From UBA6109 sp035366835 (GTDB lineage: Bacteria > Desulfobacterota > Syntrophia > Syntrophales > UBA6109): a stretch of DNA of 64,000 bases. Shown here piece after piece: positions 8,278 through 18,144 of this stretch (the stretch's first letter is position 1; every line of letters starts with the position of its first letter). The DNA lies in the NCBI GenBank assembly GCA_035366835.1, contig DAOSIS010000009.1:47862-111861 (forward strand). The letters run 5' to 3'. The notes below the pieces were generated by a model that was not told the DNA's origin, made no database searches, and saw only the letters and a program-made list of their open reading frames with translations. Made by a program: the position numbers and the translations under genes.

Positions 8278-8754
8278 CTATAGGCCGAGACTCGCGAGAA
8301 AAGTCAGAGATGAAACGGGGAGAGGCACGTCAAGATAACGGCCGAACAGATGGAAAACACCTATGCTGCCCAGAACGGCAATGATCAGCGTCGCCCAGAT
8401 GCTCTGCCGGCCCAGGATCTTCAGCAGGAAGACGAGGAACAGGAGCATCGTCAGTTGAAAACCGATTACATTCATCAGGCCGGCCACCATGAGCAGCGAC
8501 GCGAGGATGGAAAGGATCTGGTAAAGTCCGGCCTTTTGTGGAAAGAAGGGACCTTCTTTTGACTTGGCGGCCTCTCTGGAGACCTGAACGAGCCATGCGA
8601 ATGAGAGCACGCCCGTCAAGGTCCCCAGCCAGAAGGGGAAGAAGCCGGCCCCGGGACCAAGCTTGGTGTAGTACTCCAGGCTCAGGGATTCGATCACGAC
8701 AGCAATCGAAAAAGCCAAGAAACAAAGGGCCGCAATCTGGTGAATTCGCTGCAT
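8278..8754 (-). CDS. tctB: Tripartite tricarboxylate transporter small subunit (TctB family)
   Basis: This 158-residue protein is hydrophobic, with four predicted membrane segments (near residues 5-25, 38-57, 80-115 and 120-140 in my reading). This is typical of the small membrane subunit of tripartite tricarboxylate (TTT) transporters. TctB works with the large TctA channel and the periplasmic binder TctC, both in the same cluster. The order here is unusual: TctA and TctC are separated from TctB by two enzyme-like genes. The start MQRIHQ is chosen for AGGGA upstream; a Met five codons earlier lacks a ribosome site. Confidence 0.75.
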   Translation of the reverse strand: MQRIHQIAALCFLAFSIAVVIESLSLEYYTKLGPGAGFFPFWLGTLTGVLSFAWLVQVSREAAKSKEGPFFPQKAGLYQILSILASLLMVAGLMNVIGFQLTMLLFLVFLLKILGRQSIWATLIIAVLGSIGVFHLFGRYLDVPLPVSSLTFLASLGL

Positions 8755-8824
8755 CCTTCTTTCCCTCATCGGACGGACAAGGCGATCCGGGCCGATCTCA
8801 CGCACCGCCCCGGGGATTTCGCCG

Positions 8825-9817
8825 CTACCATTTCGCACGGGAATAGAGCTTCCGCGCATTGCCCTCAAAGATCTTGTAGCGGTCCTCGTCCGAAAGCCAG
8901 TCGATCGACTTTACGAGACCCACGGTGTCATCAAAGTACCGGCCGGTCTTGGGATCGATGACCGCGGCCGTGCCGAGCATTTCCGTCGAAAACACCACAT
9001 TATCGGCGCCCATCTTCTTGATGAGAAGCTCCATCGACTCCTTGTCGTAGATGGCTGTGTCGAAATGGATGTGCTTCACCACCTCTTCAAAGGGTTTCCT
9101 GCCCTCTTTGCAGTGCAGTGCCCGGTGTCGGTTGAACTGATAAGGAACGGCGCCTCCGCCGTGGGGAATGATCAGTTTCAGCTTCGGGAAGTCTTCAAAC
9201 ACGCGGGAGTTGCAGAGCTCGACCACGGCGGCGTTGTGCTGGTTGGTGTAATGCGAGCCCAGGATGTGCAGGGCTGGGTTCAGCGTGGAGCTCGCGTGGA
9301 TCATACCGGGAACATCGAGATCGACCATCTTCTCCCAAAGGGGATACCACCACTCGTCGCCAAGGGAAGGTGTCAGGGGGGCGACCCCTCCTGATACATC
9401 GGGGTTGATATTGCAGGCCACGAAGCCGAGCTCCTTCACGCAGCGCTCCAATTCCGCGACACAGTTCTTGGGGCTTACACCGGGGGTTTGAGGCAACTGG
9501 CAGCAGGGAACGAACTTGTCCGGGAACATCCTGCAGACCCGTCCGATGAGGTCGTTGTTGATCTCCGTCCAGTAGCGGCTGATCAACTCGTTGCCGAAAT
9601 CATGTCCCATGCCCGAGGCGCGGGGCGAAAGGACCAGCCGATCCAGTCCCTTGTCGGACATCTGTTTGAGGTTCTTCTGCACCGACTGGACGACCTGTTC
9701 GTCGCTGACGGAAATGCCGCCCTTGACAGGCCGGTTGCGGTTGGAAAGCTGCCGGCCGCGGTATGCGTCAAGGGCCGCCGGCGCCTGAGTGTAATGTGCG
9801 TGCACATCAATGACCAT
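8825..9817 (-). CDS. LigJ-like amidohydrolase (4-oxalomesaconate hydratase family)
   Basis: The 330-residue protein is a metal-dependent amidohydrolase of the ACMSD/LigJ group. It shows the N-terminal metal motif DVHAHY, a region SRYWTEINNDLIGRVCRMFP that strongly recalls 4-oxalomesaconate hydratase LigJ of protocatechuate and gallate meta-cleavage, a barrel His in IIPHGGGAVPYQFNRHRAL, and a C-terminal acidic site (VVFSTEMLG). LigJ hydrates 4-oxalomesaconate. Related members decarboxylate aromatic acids, so the exact reaction here is unsure. Its neighbours are a dihydroxyphthalate-decarboxylase-like gene 12 bases downstream and a carboxylate transporter, which support a role in aromatic or dicarboxylic acid breakdown. 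Confidence 0.75.
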   Translation of the reverse strand: MVIDVHAHYTQAPAALDAYRGRQLSNRNRPVKGGISVSDEQVVQSVQKNLKQMSDKGLDRLVLSPRASGMGHDFGNELISRYWTEINNDLIGRVCRMFPDKFVPCCQLPQTPGVSPKNCVAELERCVKELGFVACNINPDVSGGVAPLTPSLGDEWWYPLWEKMVDLDVPGMIHASSTLNPALHILGSHYTNQHNAAVVELCNSRVFEDFPKLKLIIPHGGGAVPYQFNRHRALHCKEGRKPFEEVVKHIHFDTAIYDKESMELLIKKMGADNVVFSTEMLGTAAVIDPKTGRYFDDTVGLVKSIDWLSDEDRYKIFEGNARKLYSRAKW

Positions 9818-9829
9818 CTTGGTTCTCCT

Positions 9830-10777
9830 TCATTTTAAATCCATCACCATGGGGTCGAAGAAATCCTCAAGGCGGTAAAGCTGGGGCAGCATTTTCTGTT
9901 GGAAAAGGTACTTCGCCAGCGTTTCGAAGGCCTTGCGGTTCGCGGAGACCCCATAGGGCAGAGGATCACCGCCTACGACCTCCTTGAGGAGGAGCCTGGT
10001 TTTATCCTCGGCAGAGGAGGGTCCCCGGGCATAGAGGCGATCCAGGTAAATCTCCTTCGCGGACTGAAATGCGCTGAAGAGTTCCCCCAGCAACCGGGGA
10101 TGCTCGGCCGCCAGGAAGTCCTTGACGACCACGATGTGATTGACAGGATAAATCCCCGTCTTCCTGAACCATTCCGCCTCAACGGAGGATGCCGCGGGGA
10201 AGAGGGGCTTGACCTGCGGAGAATCGGGAGGGATCGACGTGATCGCCGCGTCAATCTCCCCTGCGACGAGCATGTCGTTCATCTTCTTTCCCGCGGGCGC
10301 ACGCACGCAGTTCTTCGGATCCTCGAATTCGGTCACGTGCGACCCCTCGTAGGTGATCCACGTCACGCTGTTGAGGTCCACACCATACTCGTTTTGCAGG
10401 ATTCCCCGGCTCCAGGTGGGGCCCGTCTGCGCATACGCCCTGATGCCCACCCGCTTCCCTTCGAAATCCTTCGGTTCCCGAATCCCGGATTTCACGTTGC
10501 ACAGGATGGTGCCGTGATGAAACAGACGGAGAACGACGATTGGCAGCGCCGTGAGCGGCTTGTGGAAATGCTTGGCCAGCATATAGGTCGTGACCGCCAT
10601 TTCGGAGACATCAAACGTCTGCTCCTGCACCATGGACTTGAATGCCTTGTAAACCGGAGAGATCTCTACAAAGTCGAATGAAACACCGGGAATCTTGACC
10701 GTCCCGTCTTTCAGCGCGTTCGTATGGCCGTAACTACCGACAGCTGTTTTCAGTACCAGATGGTTCCCCGTCTTCAT
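9830..10777 (-). CDS. 4,5-dihydroxyphthalate decarboxylase-like protein (PBP2 fold)
   Basis: The 315-residue protein has the type 2 periplasmic-binding fold seen both in substrate-binding proteins and in 4,5-dihydroxyphthalate decarboxylases (Pht5/HtB type). Supporting segments are FDVSEMAVTTYMLAKHFHKP and TALPIVVLRLFHHGTILCN near residues 65-105, and GKRVGIRAYAQTGPTW near 120-135. There is no signal peptide, which favours a cytoplasmic enzyme over a transporter component. The ATG at 10777 follows AGGA at good spacing; the open frame extends upstream to 10870 without support. It lies just upstream of the LigJ-like gene, consistent with a shared aromatic acid route. Substrate is inferred only from family. 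Confidence 0.7.
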   Translation of the reverse strand: MKTGNHLVLKTAVGSYGHTNALKDGTVKIPGVSFDFVEISPVYKAFKSMVQEQTFDVSEMAVTTYMLAKHFHKPLTALPIVVLRLFHHGTILCNVKSGIREPKDFEGKRVGIRAYAQTGPTWSRGILQNEYGVDLNSVTWITYEGSHVTEFEDPKNCVRAPAGKKMNDMLVAGEIDAAITSIPPDSPQVKPLFPAASSVEAEWFRKTGIYPVNHIVVVKDFLAAEHPRLLGELFSAFQSAKEIYLDRLYARGPSSAEDKTRLLLKEVVGGDPLPYGVSANRKAFETLAKYLFQQKMLPQLYRLEDFFDPMVMDLK

Positions 10778-10985
10778 CGCTGCTTCCTTTCCCGCCCTCC
10801 ATGTGCCTCTGAGCACACCCTTTGCGAGGTACTTCGCTTGCGGTCCGCAGGGGGGCCGGCAGAAAATCATAAGAAGGCCCCATGCATCCCGGAAACCCGG
10901 CGGGCTCTGTGCACAGGGCAGCCCCAGGGCGCCCTGTGCACAGAGCTCCGCGTCCGGATCAAATGCGCGTCCACCGCTGTTTCTG

Positions 10986-11966
10986 CTATCTCATCTGCGC
11001 CAGAAACTCCTTGATGATCCCCTCGTATTCATTCACGGTCTTGGTGAACTGATCGGAATCCATGTAACGAAGCGTCAGCCCCATATCCGCCATGCGCTTC
11101 TTGTGATCCTCGGAGTCCACGGCCTTCTTGATCGCACCGCTGAGGATTTTGACCACCTCTTTGGGAGTGCCCGCCGGGGCGGCGTAGCCGCGGAGGGCAG
11201 AGTTGTAGAGTTTGTAGCCCTGCTCCGCAAAGGTCTTCACCCCGGGATAGAACGGGCTGGGTTCGTCGTCCATGATCCCCAGGATGCGCACGGCCCCGCT
11301 CTTGAACTGCGGCAGCAGATCCCCCACGTTCGCGCAGAACACCTCGATCTTGCCGCCCAGAAAAGCGGTCTTCGCCTCCGCTACGCCCTGGGAGAAATGC
11401 ACCTGGGCGAACTGAGCCCCTGTGATTTTCTGGAGCTGGAGGACGGCAAAGGCATCGTCGCTCTGAATCCCGGTCGTTGAGACGCGGATCTTGTTCGGAT
11501 TCGCCTTGGCCGCATCGATCACGTCCTTGACAGTCTTGAACGGACTGTCCGCCCTCACGGCAAGAAGACCGGGGTCCAGGACGTTCATGCCCAGGAATTC
11601 AAAACTTTTTCCATTGTACGCGGCTTTGCGGGCCGGGTCCAGGTAGCTGACGAGGAGGGAAGGAATGCCGGCATACCCGATTGTATAGCCGTCCGGCTTG
11701 GCCTGGGCCAGCGCGGTGTAGGCAATCTGCGAGCTGGCGCCCGGTTTGTTGACCGGCACTACGGAGGTGCCGAGTGCTTTTTCCAGTCCGCTGGCCATGA
11801 TTCGGCACGTAGCGTCGGTGCTGCCTCCCGCCGCATAGCCTATCAGCATCTGGATCGCTTTGCCTTGCTGGGGGAAGTCAGCCGCCCAGGCGGGCGCAGC
11901 GATCAGAAGGCCCATGGCCGCACAAACCGTGATGATCCGCTTTAACGCATTGAACTGATGTTGCAT
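10986..11966 (-). CDS. tctC: Tripartite tricarboxylate transporter substrate-binding protein (TctC family)
   Basis: The 326-residue protein starts with a clear Sec signal peptide (basic start, hydrophobic core, cleavage near PAWAA, about residue 28). The mature part has the TctC/Bug binder hallmarks: a GYAAGGSTD loop, VVPVNKPGASSQIAY, AKPDGYTIGY, and a C-terminal half containing AAPAGTPKEVV. It would capture a carboxylate in the periplasm and deliver it to TctA/TctB. GGAGGAAAC precedes the ATG. The ligand cannot be read from sequence; the neighbouring enzymes suggest an aromatic or unsaturated di- or tricarboxylate. Confidence 0.9.
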   Translation of the reverse strand: MQHQFNALKRIITVCAAMGLLIAAPAWAADFPQQGKAIQMLIGYAAGGSTDATCRIMASGLEKALGTSVVPVNKPGASSQIAYTALAQAKPDGYTIGYAGIPSLLVSYLDPARKAAYNGKSFEFLGMNVLDPGLLAVRADSPFKTVKDVIDAAKANPNKIRVSTTGIQSDDAFAVLQLQKITGAQFAQVHFSQGVAEAKTAFLGGKIEVFCANVGDLLPQFKSGAVRILGIMDDEPSPFYPGVKTFAEQGYKLYNSALRGYAAPAGTPKEVVKILSGAIKKAVDSEDHKKRMADMGLTLRYMDSDQFTKTVNEYEGIIKEFLAQMR

Positions 11967-12092
11967 GTTTCCTCCTTCTTCACTGTCTCAAATTGTTTTG
12001 GGCATTGTCTTCACCCATGACCCATCCGGTCTGTCGGCCGGACTATGCTTCAGCGGCGGTTGGGCTGTCTCTGCCCGCCGCCGCGATACCGC

Positions 12093-13601
12093 TCAGGCCC
12101 CCTCATCGTTTCCGGCGAGGGGTTCCTTCCCGCGACGGAAGAATTGGAAAGCGGGCGCAATCAGGATCAGTGCCGTCAGGATAAAAAGAGCGACGGCGAT
12201 AGGGCTTTCCCAGAAGATACTGAGACTACCCTGCGACATCTCGAGGGACTGGCGGAGCGAACGCTCCATCAGCGGTCCCAGGATGAGCGTCAGGACCACC
12301 GGCGCCAGAGGAAAGTCCAGTTTCCGCAGAAGATACCCGATGAGGCCGAACAGGCTCATGACCAGGATGTCGAAGGTGCTGTTGTTGACGCTGTACGCAC
12401 CGACGACCATGAAGGCCATGATGATCCCGAAGAGCATCCCGTAGGGGATCCTGAGGATCTTGACCCAGAGGCCGATGAGGGGCAGATTGAGGATCAAAAG
12501 CATGATATTCCCGACGCAAAAGCTGGCGATAACCCCCCACACCACATCGGGGTGCTCCTTGAAAAGGAAGGGGCCGGGGATGAGCCCGTGCATCATGAAT
12601 GCGCCCATGATGACCGCCACAGTGGGGGAAGCGGGAATCCCCAGGGTAAACAAGGGGATGAGCGCCCCGTTGGCGTGTGCGTTGTTGGCGGTCTCAGGTC
12701 CCACCACGCCTTCGATCATGCCGGTTCCGAACCGCTCCGGATGCTTGGAGGATTTCTTTTCGGCGATGTATGAAAGGAACGACGACGCCGATCCCGTCAT
12801 TCCCGGTACGAGACCCAGCAGCGTGCCGATGATACTGCCGCGCATGATGGGGCCGACGGAATCACGGACGTCTCTTCTGGCGGGAATGATGGAGCCGATC
12901 TTGGCGATGAACACGGGACCCAGCCGTTTCTCCGCGTTTATCAGGATCTCGGCCAAACCGAACAAACCCATGATGATCGGGACGAAACCGATACCGTCCA
13001 TCAGTTCCATGCGCCCGAAGGTGAACCGAGGAAGCCCTCGCACGGGGTCCATGCCGACCATGGCGAGGATCAACCCGAACATCCCCATCATCAGTGCTTT
13101 CAGCATGGATTTCCCGGCCAGGCCCATCAGCAGGGAAAGGCCGAGAAGGATCAGGGCGAAGAACTCCACCGGACCGAACTGCAGTGCCATCTTGGTGAGC
13201 GGCCCCGCCGCCAGCACAAGGGCAGCCGTAGCGAACGTGCCGCCAATGAAAGAACCGATCGCGGCCATCGCAAGGGCCGACCCGGCACGCCCCTGTTTCG
13301 TCATCTCGTAGCCGTCCAGGCAGGTGACCGCCGCTGCGGCTTCGCCCGGAACGTTCAGCAGGACACTCGTGATGGTTCCTCCGTACTGCGTGCCGTAGAA
13401 CAACGCGGTGAGCATGATGATGGCGCCCGTCGGCGTCATCTGGAATGTGAGGGGGATCAGCATTGCCGCGCCCGCCACCGGACCGATCCCGGGCAGAACG
13501 CCGATCAGGGTTCCCAGAACCGACCCCAGAAAAGCGAACAGGAGATTGCCGGGCGTCAGGGCAACTGCAAAACCCATGAGCAAGTTTTGAATCACGTCCA
13601 C
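12093..13601 (-). CDS. tctA: Tripartite tricarboxylate transporter large membrane subunit (TctA family)
   Basis: This 502-residue integral membrane protein has about ten to twelve hydrophobic segments and the TctA family landmarks GVLPGIGPVAGAAMLIPL near residue 40 and its internal-repeat counterpart GLVPGMTGSASSFLSY in the second half. It also has FYGTQYGGTITSVLLNVPGE, typical of the pore. It imports carboxylates with TctB and TctC using an ion gradient. The start is taken as GTG at 13601 because AGGAGG lies seven bases upstream and the length then fits the family; the frame is open further upstream without a ribosome site. Confidence 0.9.
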   Translation of the reverse strand: MDVIQNLLMGFAVALTPGNLLFAFLGSVLGTLIGVLPGIGPVAGAAMLIPLTFQMTPTGAIIMLTALFYGTQYGGTITSVLLNVPGEAAAAVTCLDGYEMTKQGRAGSALAMAAIGSFIGGTFATAALVLAAGPLTKMALQFGPVEFFALILLGLSLLMGLAGKSMLKALMMGMFGLILAMVGMDPVRGLPRFTFGRMELMDGIGFVPIIMGLFGLAEILINAEKRLGPVFIAKIGSIIPARRDVRDSVGPIMRGSIIGTLLGLVPGMTGSASSFLSYIAEKKSSKHPERFGTGMIEGVVGPETANNAHANGALIPLFTLGIPASPTVAVIMGAFMMHGLIPGPFLFKEHPDVVWGVIASFCVGNIMLLILNLPLIGLWVKILRIPYGMLFGIIMAFMVVGAYSVNNSTFDILVMSLFGLIGYLLRKLDFPLAPVVLTLILGPLMERSLRQSLEMSQGSLSIFWESPIAVALFILTALILIAPAFQFFRRGKEPLAGNDEGA

Positions 13602-13730
13602 GCTGCTTCCTCCTGAAAATCCGGTCTGGCAAGAAGCGCCAAGTTTTCGTCCGGAAGTGGCGCATCGCAAATCGCCCGGCCGCTGCGATCCGCGATGCGG
13701 CCTCCATTCATCCCCGGAGGCGCGGCACCG

Positions 13731-14504
13731 TCAATCGCCGCAATACCGTCCGGCGATCACCTTGGCGGCCCCCCGTATTTCGATGGAGAATCTCTCCAAT
13801 TTCTTCGGTGTCATCCGTTCCGTGGAACTGACGATCCCGATGCCGGCAATGGTCGCTCCGTCCCTGTCGACGATCGGGGCCGCCAGCGAGGTAGCGCCCA
13901 TGACGCGCTCATTGCGAGAAATGCAATAGCCTTGCCGGCGGATCCGGTTCAAATCGGCGAGAAACGCTTTTCGGGTCCACCGGGTTCCGTTGGCAAAATA
14001 GACTTCGTCCAGGGGAGTCAGCATCTTCTGCAGTTCTTCTTCAGGCATCGCCGCTGCCAGCACTTTGCCGAGCCCCAAATGAAGCGGCAGGCGCTGGCCG
14101 ATGGACGGCGAAGTATGCTGCAGGGGATGATCTCCTTCGACCCTCTGGATCGATACACGCTGGAAGCCCAAACGGACGAAAAGCGAGACGGTCTCGCCCG
14201 ATGCCTGTGCCAGTTCCTGCATGACCGGCAACGCCGTCTGCCCGAGTTCGTTTCGCAGAACATACGAGTGGGCAAGCGGAAGCACGGCAATCCCGAGCCG
14301 GTATCTTCCCTGCCTCTTCTCGGCAAGGCCGTACTTTTCCAGCACCGACAGCAATCGCAGCGCCGTAGCTTTGGACAGCTGGCTGTCTCGTCCGATCTCG
14401 GTCACCGTCATCGGCCAGCCCACATTTTCCATGATCGTCAGCAGATGAAGCGCCCGTTCCAGCGAACGCATAGTGCTGTGCTCTCTAGCGGCGATATCGT
14501 GCAT
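13731..14504 (-). CDS. IclR-family transcriptional regulator
   Basis: The 257-residue protein has an N-terminal winged helix-turn-helix (about residues 12-75, including VTEIGRDSQLSKATALRLLSVLEKYG) and a C-terminal IclR effector domain (about 90-250) with the GATSLAAPIVDRDGATIAGIGI segment that lines the ligand pocket. IclR proteins usually control adjacent catabolic genes in response to an aromatic acid or a central metabolite. It is embedded between the dehydrogenase and tctA genes of the minus-strand cluster. It is therefore the natural candidate to bind the palindrome at 15691-15707 in front of the cluster and to regulate itself. Confidence 0.88.
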   Translation of the reverse strand: MHDIAAREHSTMRSLERALHLLTIMENVGWPMTVTEIGRDSQLSKATALRLLSVLEKYGLAEKRQGRYRLGIAVLPLAHSYVLRNELGQTALPVMQELAQASGETVSLFVRLGFQRVSIQRVEGDHPLQHTSPSIGQRLPLHLGLGKVLAAAMPEEELQKMLTPLDEVYFANGTRWTRKAFLADLNRIRRQGYCISRNERVMGATSLAAPIVDRDGATIAGIGIVSSTERMTPKKLERFSIEIRGAAKVIAGRYCGD

Positions 14505-14545
14505 TCGGGATTCCTTTCGACAGCCTCAGCGGGGTTTCCGGAACA

Positions 14546-15526
14546 TCATCCCATCGGGTTGACCCAGCATTCCGCGTTCGGCGGATTGCCTGCGAGGACG
14601 TTCAAAATGTTCTCGGCCGCCGCCACGCCCATGCGAGTGATGGCTTCTTCCGTGAACGCCCCGATATGGGGCGACAGGACCGTCTTTCCCGCCTTCGCGA
14701 GACGACTGATTTCCTCGGGCGGTTCTTTGCCGAAGGTATCCAGTCCGGCGCCGGCGATCTCTCCGTCCCGCAGCGCCGAGATCAACGCCTGCTCGTCCAC
14801 CACCTCGCCGCGGGCGGTGTTGATAAGAAAACTCGACTTCTTCATCACCTGAAATTCCTTCCGCCCCATCAGACCACGCGTATTTGCCGTGAGCGGACAG
14901 TGGATGCTCACGATGTCCGAAACGCTCAGGAGCGGTTCCAGGGTTTCGACACCCGTCACGTCGGAGGGGAATCCCCGCTCCCGGAGAAAGGGATCGTAAA
15001 CCAGCACCTTCATCCGAAACGGTGCGACGAGTTCCCGCAGGCGGCGGCCGATGCGGCCGAAGCCGATCAACCCCAGCGTTTTTCCGTAGAGCTCCCTTCC
15101 CAGGTAGGTCGTCTTGTCCCAATATCCGTCCCGGACCCGCCCATCCAGGTACGGGATGTCTTTTGCAAGGGCCAGCATGAGTCCAAGGGCGTGCTCGGCG
15201 ACCGACTCGAAATTGGCGGAGGCAGAAATCAGGACGGGGATTTTCAATTCCGTGGCGGCCGGGATGTCGATATTGTCGACACCGATGCCGTGCTTGGCAA
15301 CGACGCGGAGGCTGGGAGAGGCCTGAAGCACTGCGCGCGTAATCTTGCCCACACGCACCATCAGGGCGTCAGGCTTGACCGCGGCCACTCTGGCAGCAAG
15401 TTCTTCCGGCGGAAGATATGGCGGCGTGCATTCGACGACGCAGGTTTTCTCCAGCAGTTGCATCGCCTCTTCGGCAATCCGACTTCCGGTAATGATGACT
15501 TTGAATCGCTTCCGCTCAGGTTCCAT
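14546..15526 (-). CDS. D-2-hydroxyacid dehydrogenase (SerA-like)
   Basis: The 326-residue protein is an NAD-dependent D-isomer-specific 2-hydroxyacid dehydrogenase resembling the catalytic core of phosphoglycerate dehydrogenase. The Rossmann motif LGLIGFGRIGRRL lies near residues 150-162. The catalytic Arg is in NTARGEVVDE, the Glu in TFGKEPPEE and the His in LSPHIGAFTEEA. The C-terminal ACT domain of many SerA enzymes is absent. As first gene behind the cluster promoter, next to an IclR regulator and a TTT transporter, a catabolic substrate is more likely than serine synthesis. The ATG at 15526 starts directly at the conserved fold; the frame remains open upstream without support. Confidence 0.85.
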   Translation of the reverse strand: MEPERKRFKVIITGSRIAEEAMQLLEKTCVVECTPPYLPPEELAARVAAVKPDALMVRVGKITRAVLQASPSLRVVAKHGIGVDNIDIPAATELKIPVLISASANFESVAEHALGLMLALAKDIPYLDGRVRDGYWDKTTYLGRELYGKTLGLIGFGRIGRRLRELVAPFRMKVLVYDPFLRERGFPSDVTGVETLEPLLSVSDIVSIHCPLTANTRGLMGRKEFQVMKKSSFLINTARGEVVDEQALISALRDGEIAGAGLDTFGKEPPEEISRLAKAGKTVLSPHIGAFTEEAITRMGVAAAENILNVLAGNPPNAECWVNPMG

Positions 15527-15690
15527 TTCCTGCTGCCTTTCCTGGGGATATCCGGATCGTTCCTGTCCGATCTGTTCTCCGGTGCGCCCGATTCGCTTCT
15601 CGTGGGACCTCTTCAGGCGGCTCTCGACGATTTTCCGTCGCCGACCCCATCGACCGTCCGGCCATCTTCGGCCGGCGGCCTTCCAAGGAT

Positions 15691-15707
15691 GTTTCATTGT
15701 ATGAAAC
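15691..15707. promoter_or_regulatory. Palindromic operator candidate for the IclR regulator
   Basis: A perfect inverted repeat, GTTTCAT-TGT-ATGAAAC, lies just downstream of the predicted minus-strand promoter and 165 bases before the dehydrogenase start codon. Its half-site resembles the TTTCAT half-sites known for IclR-family regulators such as KdgR. Binding here would block early elongation. Assignment to the adjacent IclR protein is inference. Confidence 0.55.
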
Positions 15708-15725
15708 TTTATTCTACGTAATATA

Positions 15726-15754
15726 GCTATAAGGGGGTGCAATCCCGTTGTCAA
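15726..15754 (-). promoter_or_regulatory. Sigma-70-type promoter of the catabolic cluster
   Basis: Read on the minus strand, TTGACA (15754-15749) is followed after 17 bases by TATAGC (15731-15726). A second AT-rich stretch (TATATT) lies next to it. The transcription start would be near 15719, immediately upstream of the palindrome at 15691-15707. Confidence 0.6.
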
Positions 15755-16061
15755 GGAAAAAATCGGCATCGGCGAAATTGTCTTTTCAGGGAGAAACACC
15801 AGGGAGACCACCCACCGGTGCTGCGGGGAATGGCATGTGGCGGGAATCGGTGCGGTCGCTTGTCGACCCCTGTGCATTCCGCAGCCGGTATCATAAGGAT
15901 GCGATGACAGCGCTCGATGAAAAACTGAATGGCAGGAGAAACCGTTCGTCGTCCCGTATCTCAAGGCCGATCGAACCGGAAGGCGGGCCAAAGCCCCGGG
16001 GATCGCACTATGGCCGGCACGGGAAATGATCGCGGGAGACGACGACGGCCTGCGCCGGCAA
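15755..16061. other. Intergenic stretch without a visible gene
   Basis: Between the catabolic-cluster promoter and the 3' end of typA I see no convincing gene. A plus-strand open frame of about 90 codons here has no ribosome site and biased composition, and looks fortuitous. No clear terminator for typA stands out. Confidence 0.5.
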
Positions 16062-17849
<1,788 letters not shown>

Positions 17850-18008
17850 GTCCTGTGTTCTTTATGACCTGAAAAAAATCCCCAGCAGCCTCTCCTGTGG
17901 GCTCTGGGGGCGGGAACTTCGAACCGAATCTCCAAAAACGGCGCTTCCATACGCCAGCCGGAAAGCAATGTCAAGCATTATCCAAAGGCGCTTTTCCGCA
18001 CGTCCTTC

Positions 18009-18063
18009 ACGGAACATTCCACGGAATATTCCTTTTGACTTGACGGGTCCCTCCTCATATACT
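18009..18063 (+). promoter_or_regulatory. Promoter of the phosphofructokinase gene with tandem palindromic repeats
   Basis: TTGACT (18035-18040), a 17-base spacer and TATACT (18058-18063) form a good sigma-70 promoter about 80 bases before the gene. Directly upstream are two tandem 12-mers, ACGGAACATTCC (18009-18020) and ACGGAATATTCC (18021-18032). The second contains the perfect palindrome GGAATATTCC. Their position abutting the -35 box suggests a regulator site. Confidence 0.55.
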
Positions 18064-18144
18064 CCATCAGCATACGTTGATGCCTGGATCTGCCGGAAAA
18101 CATTCTGCCGTAAACCTTTTGACAGTTTCTTCAGGGAGGCTGAC

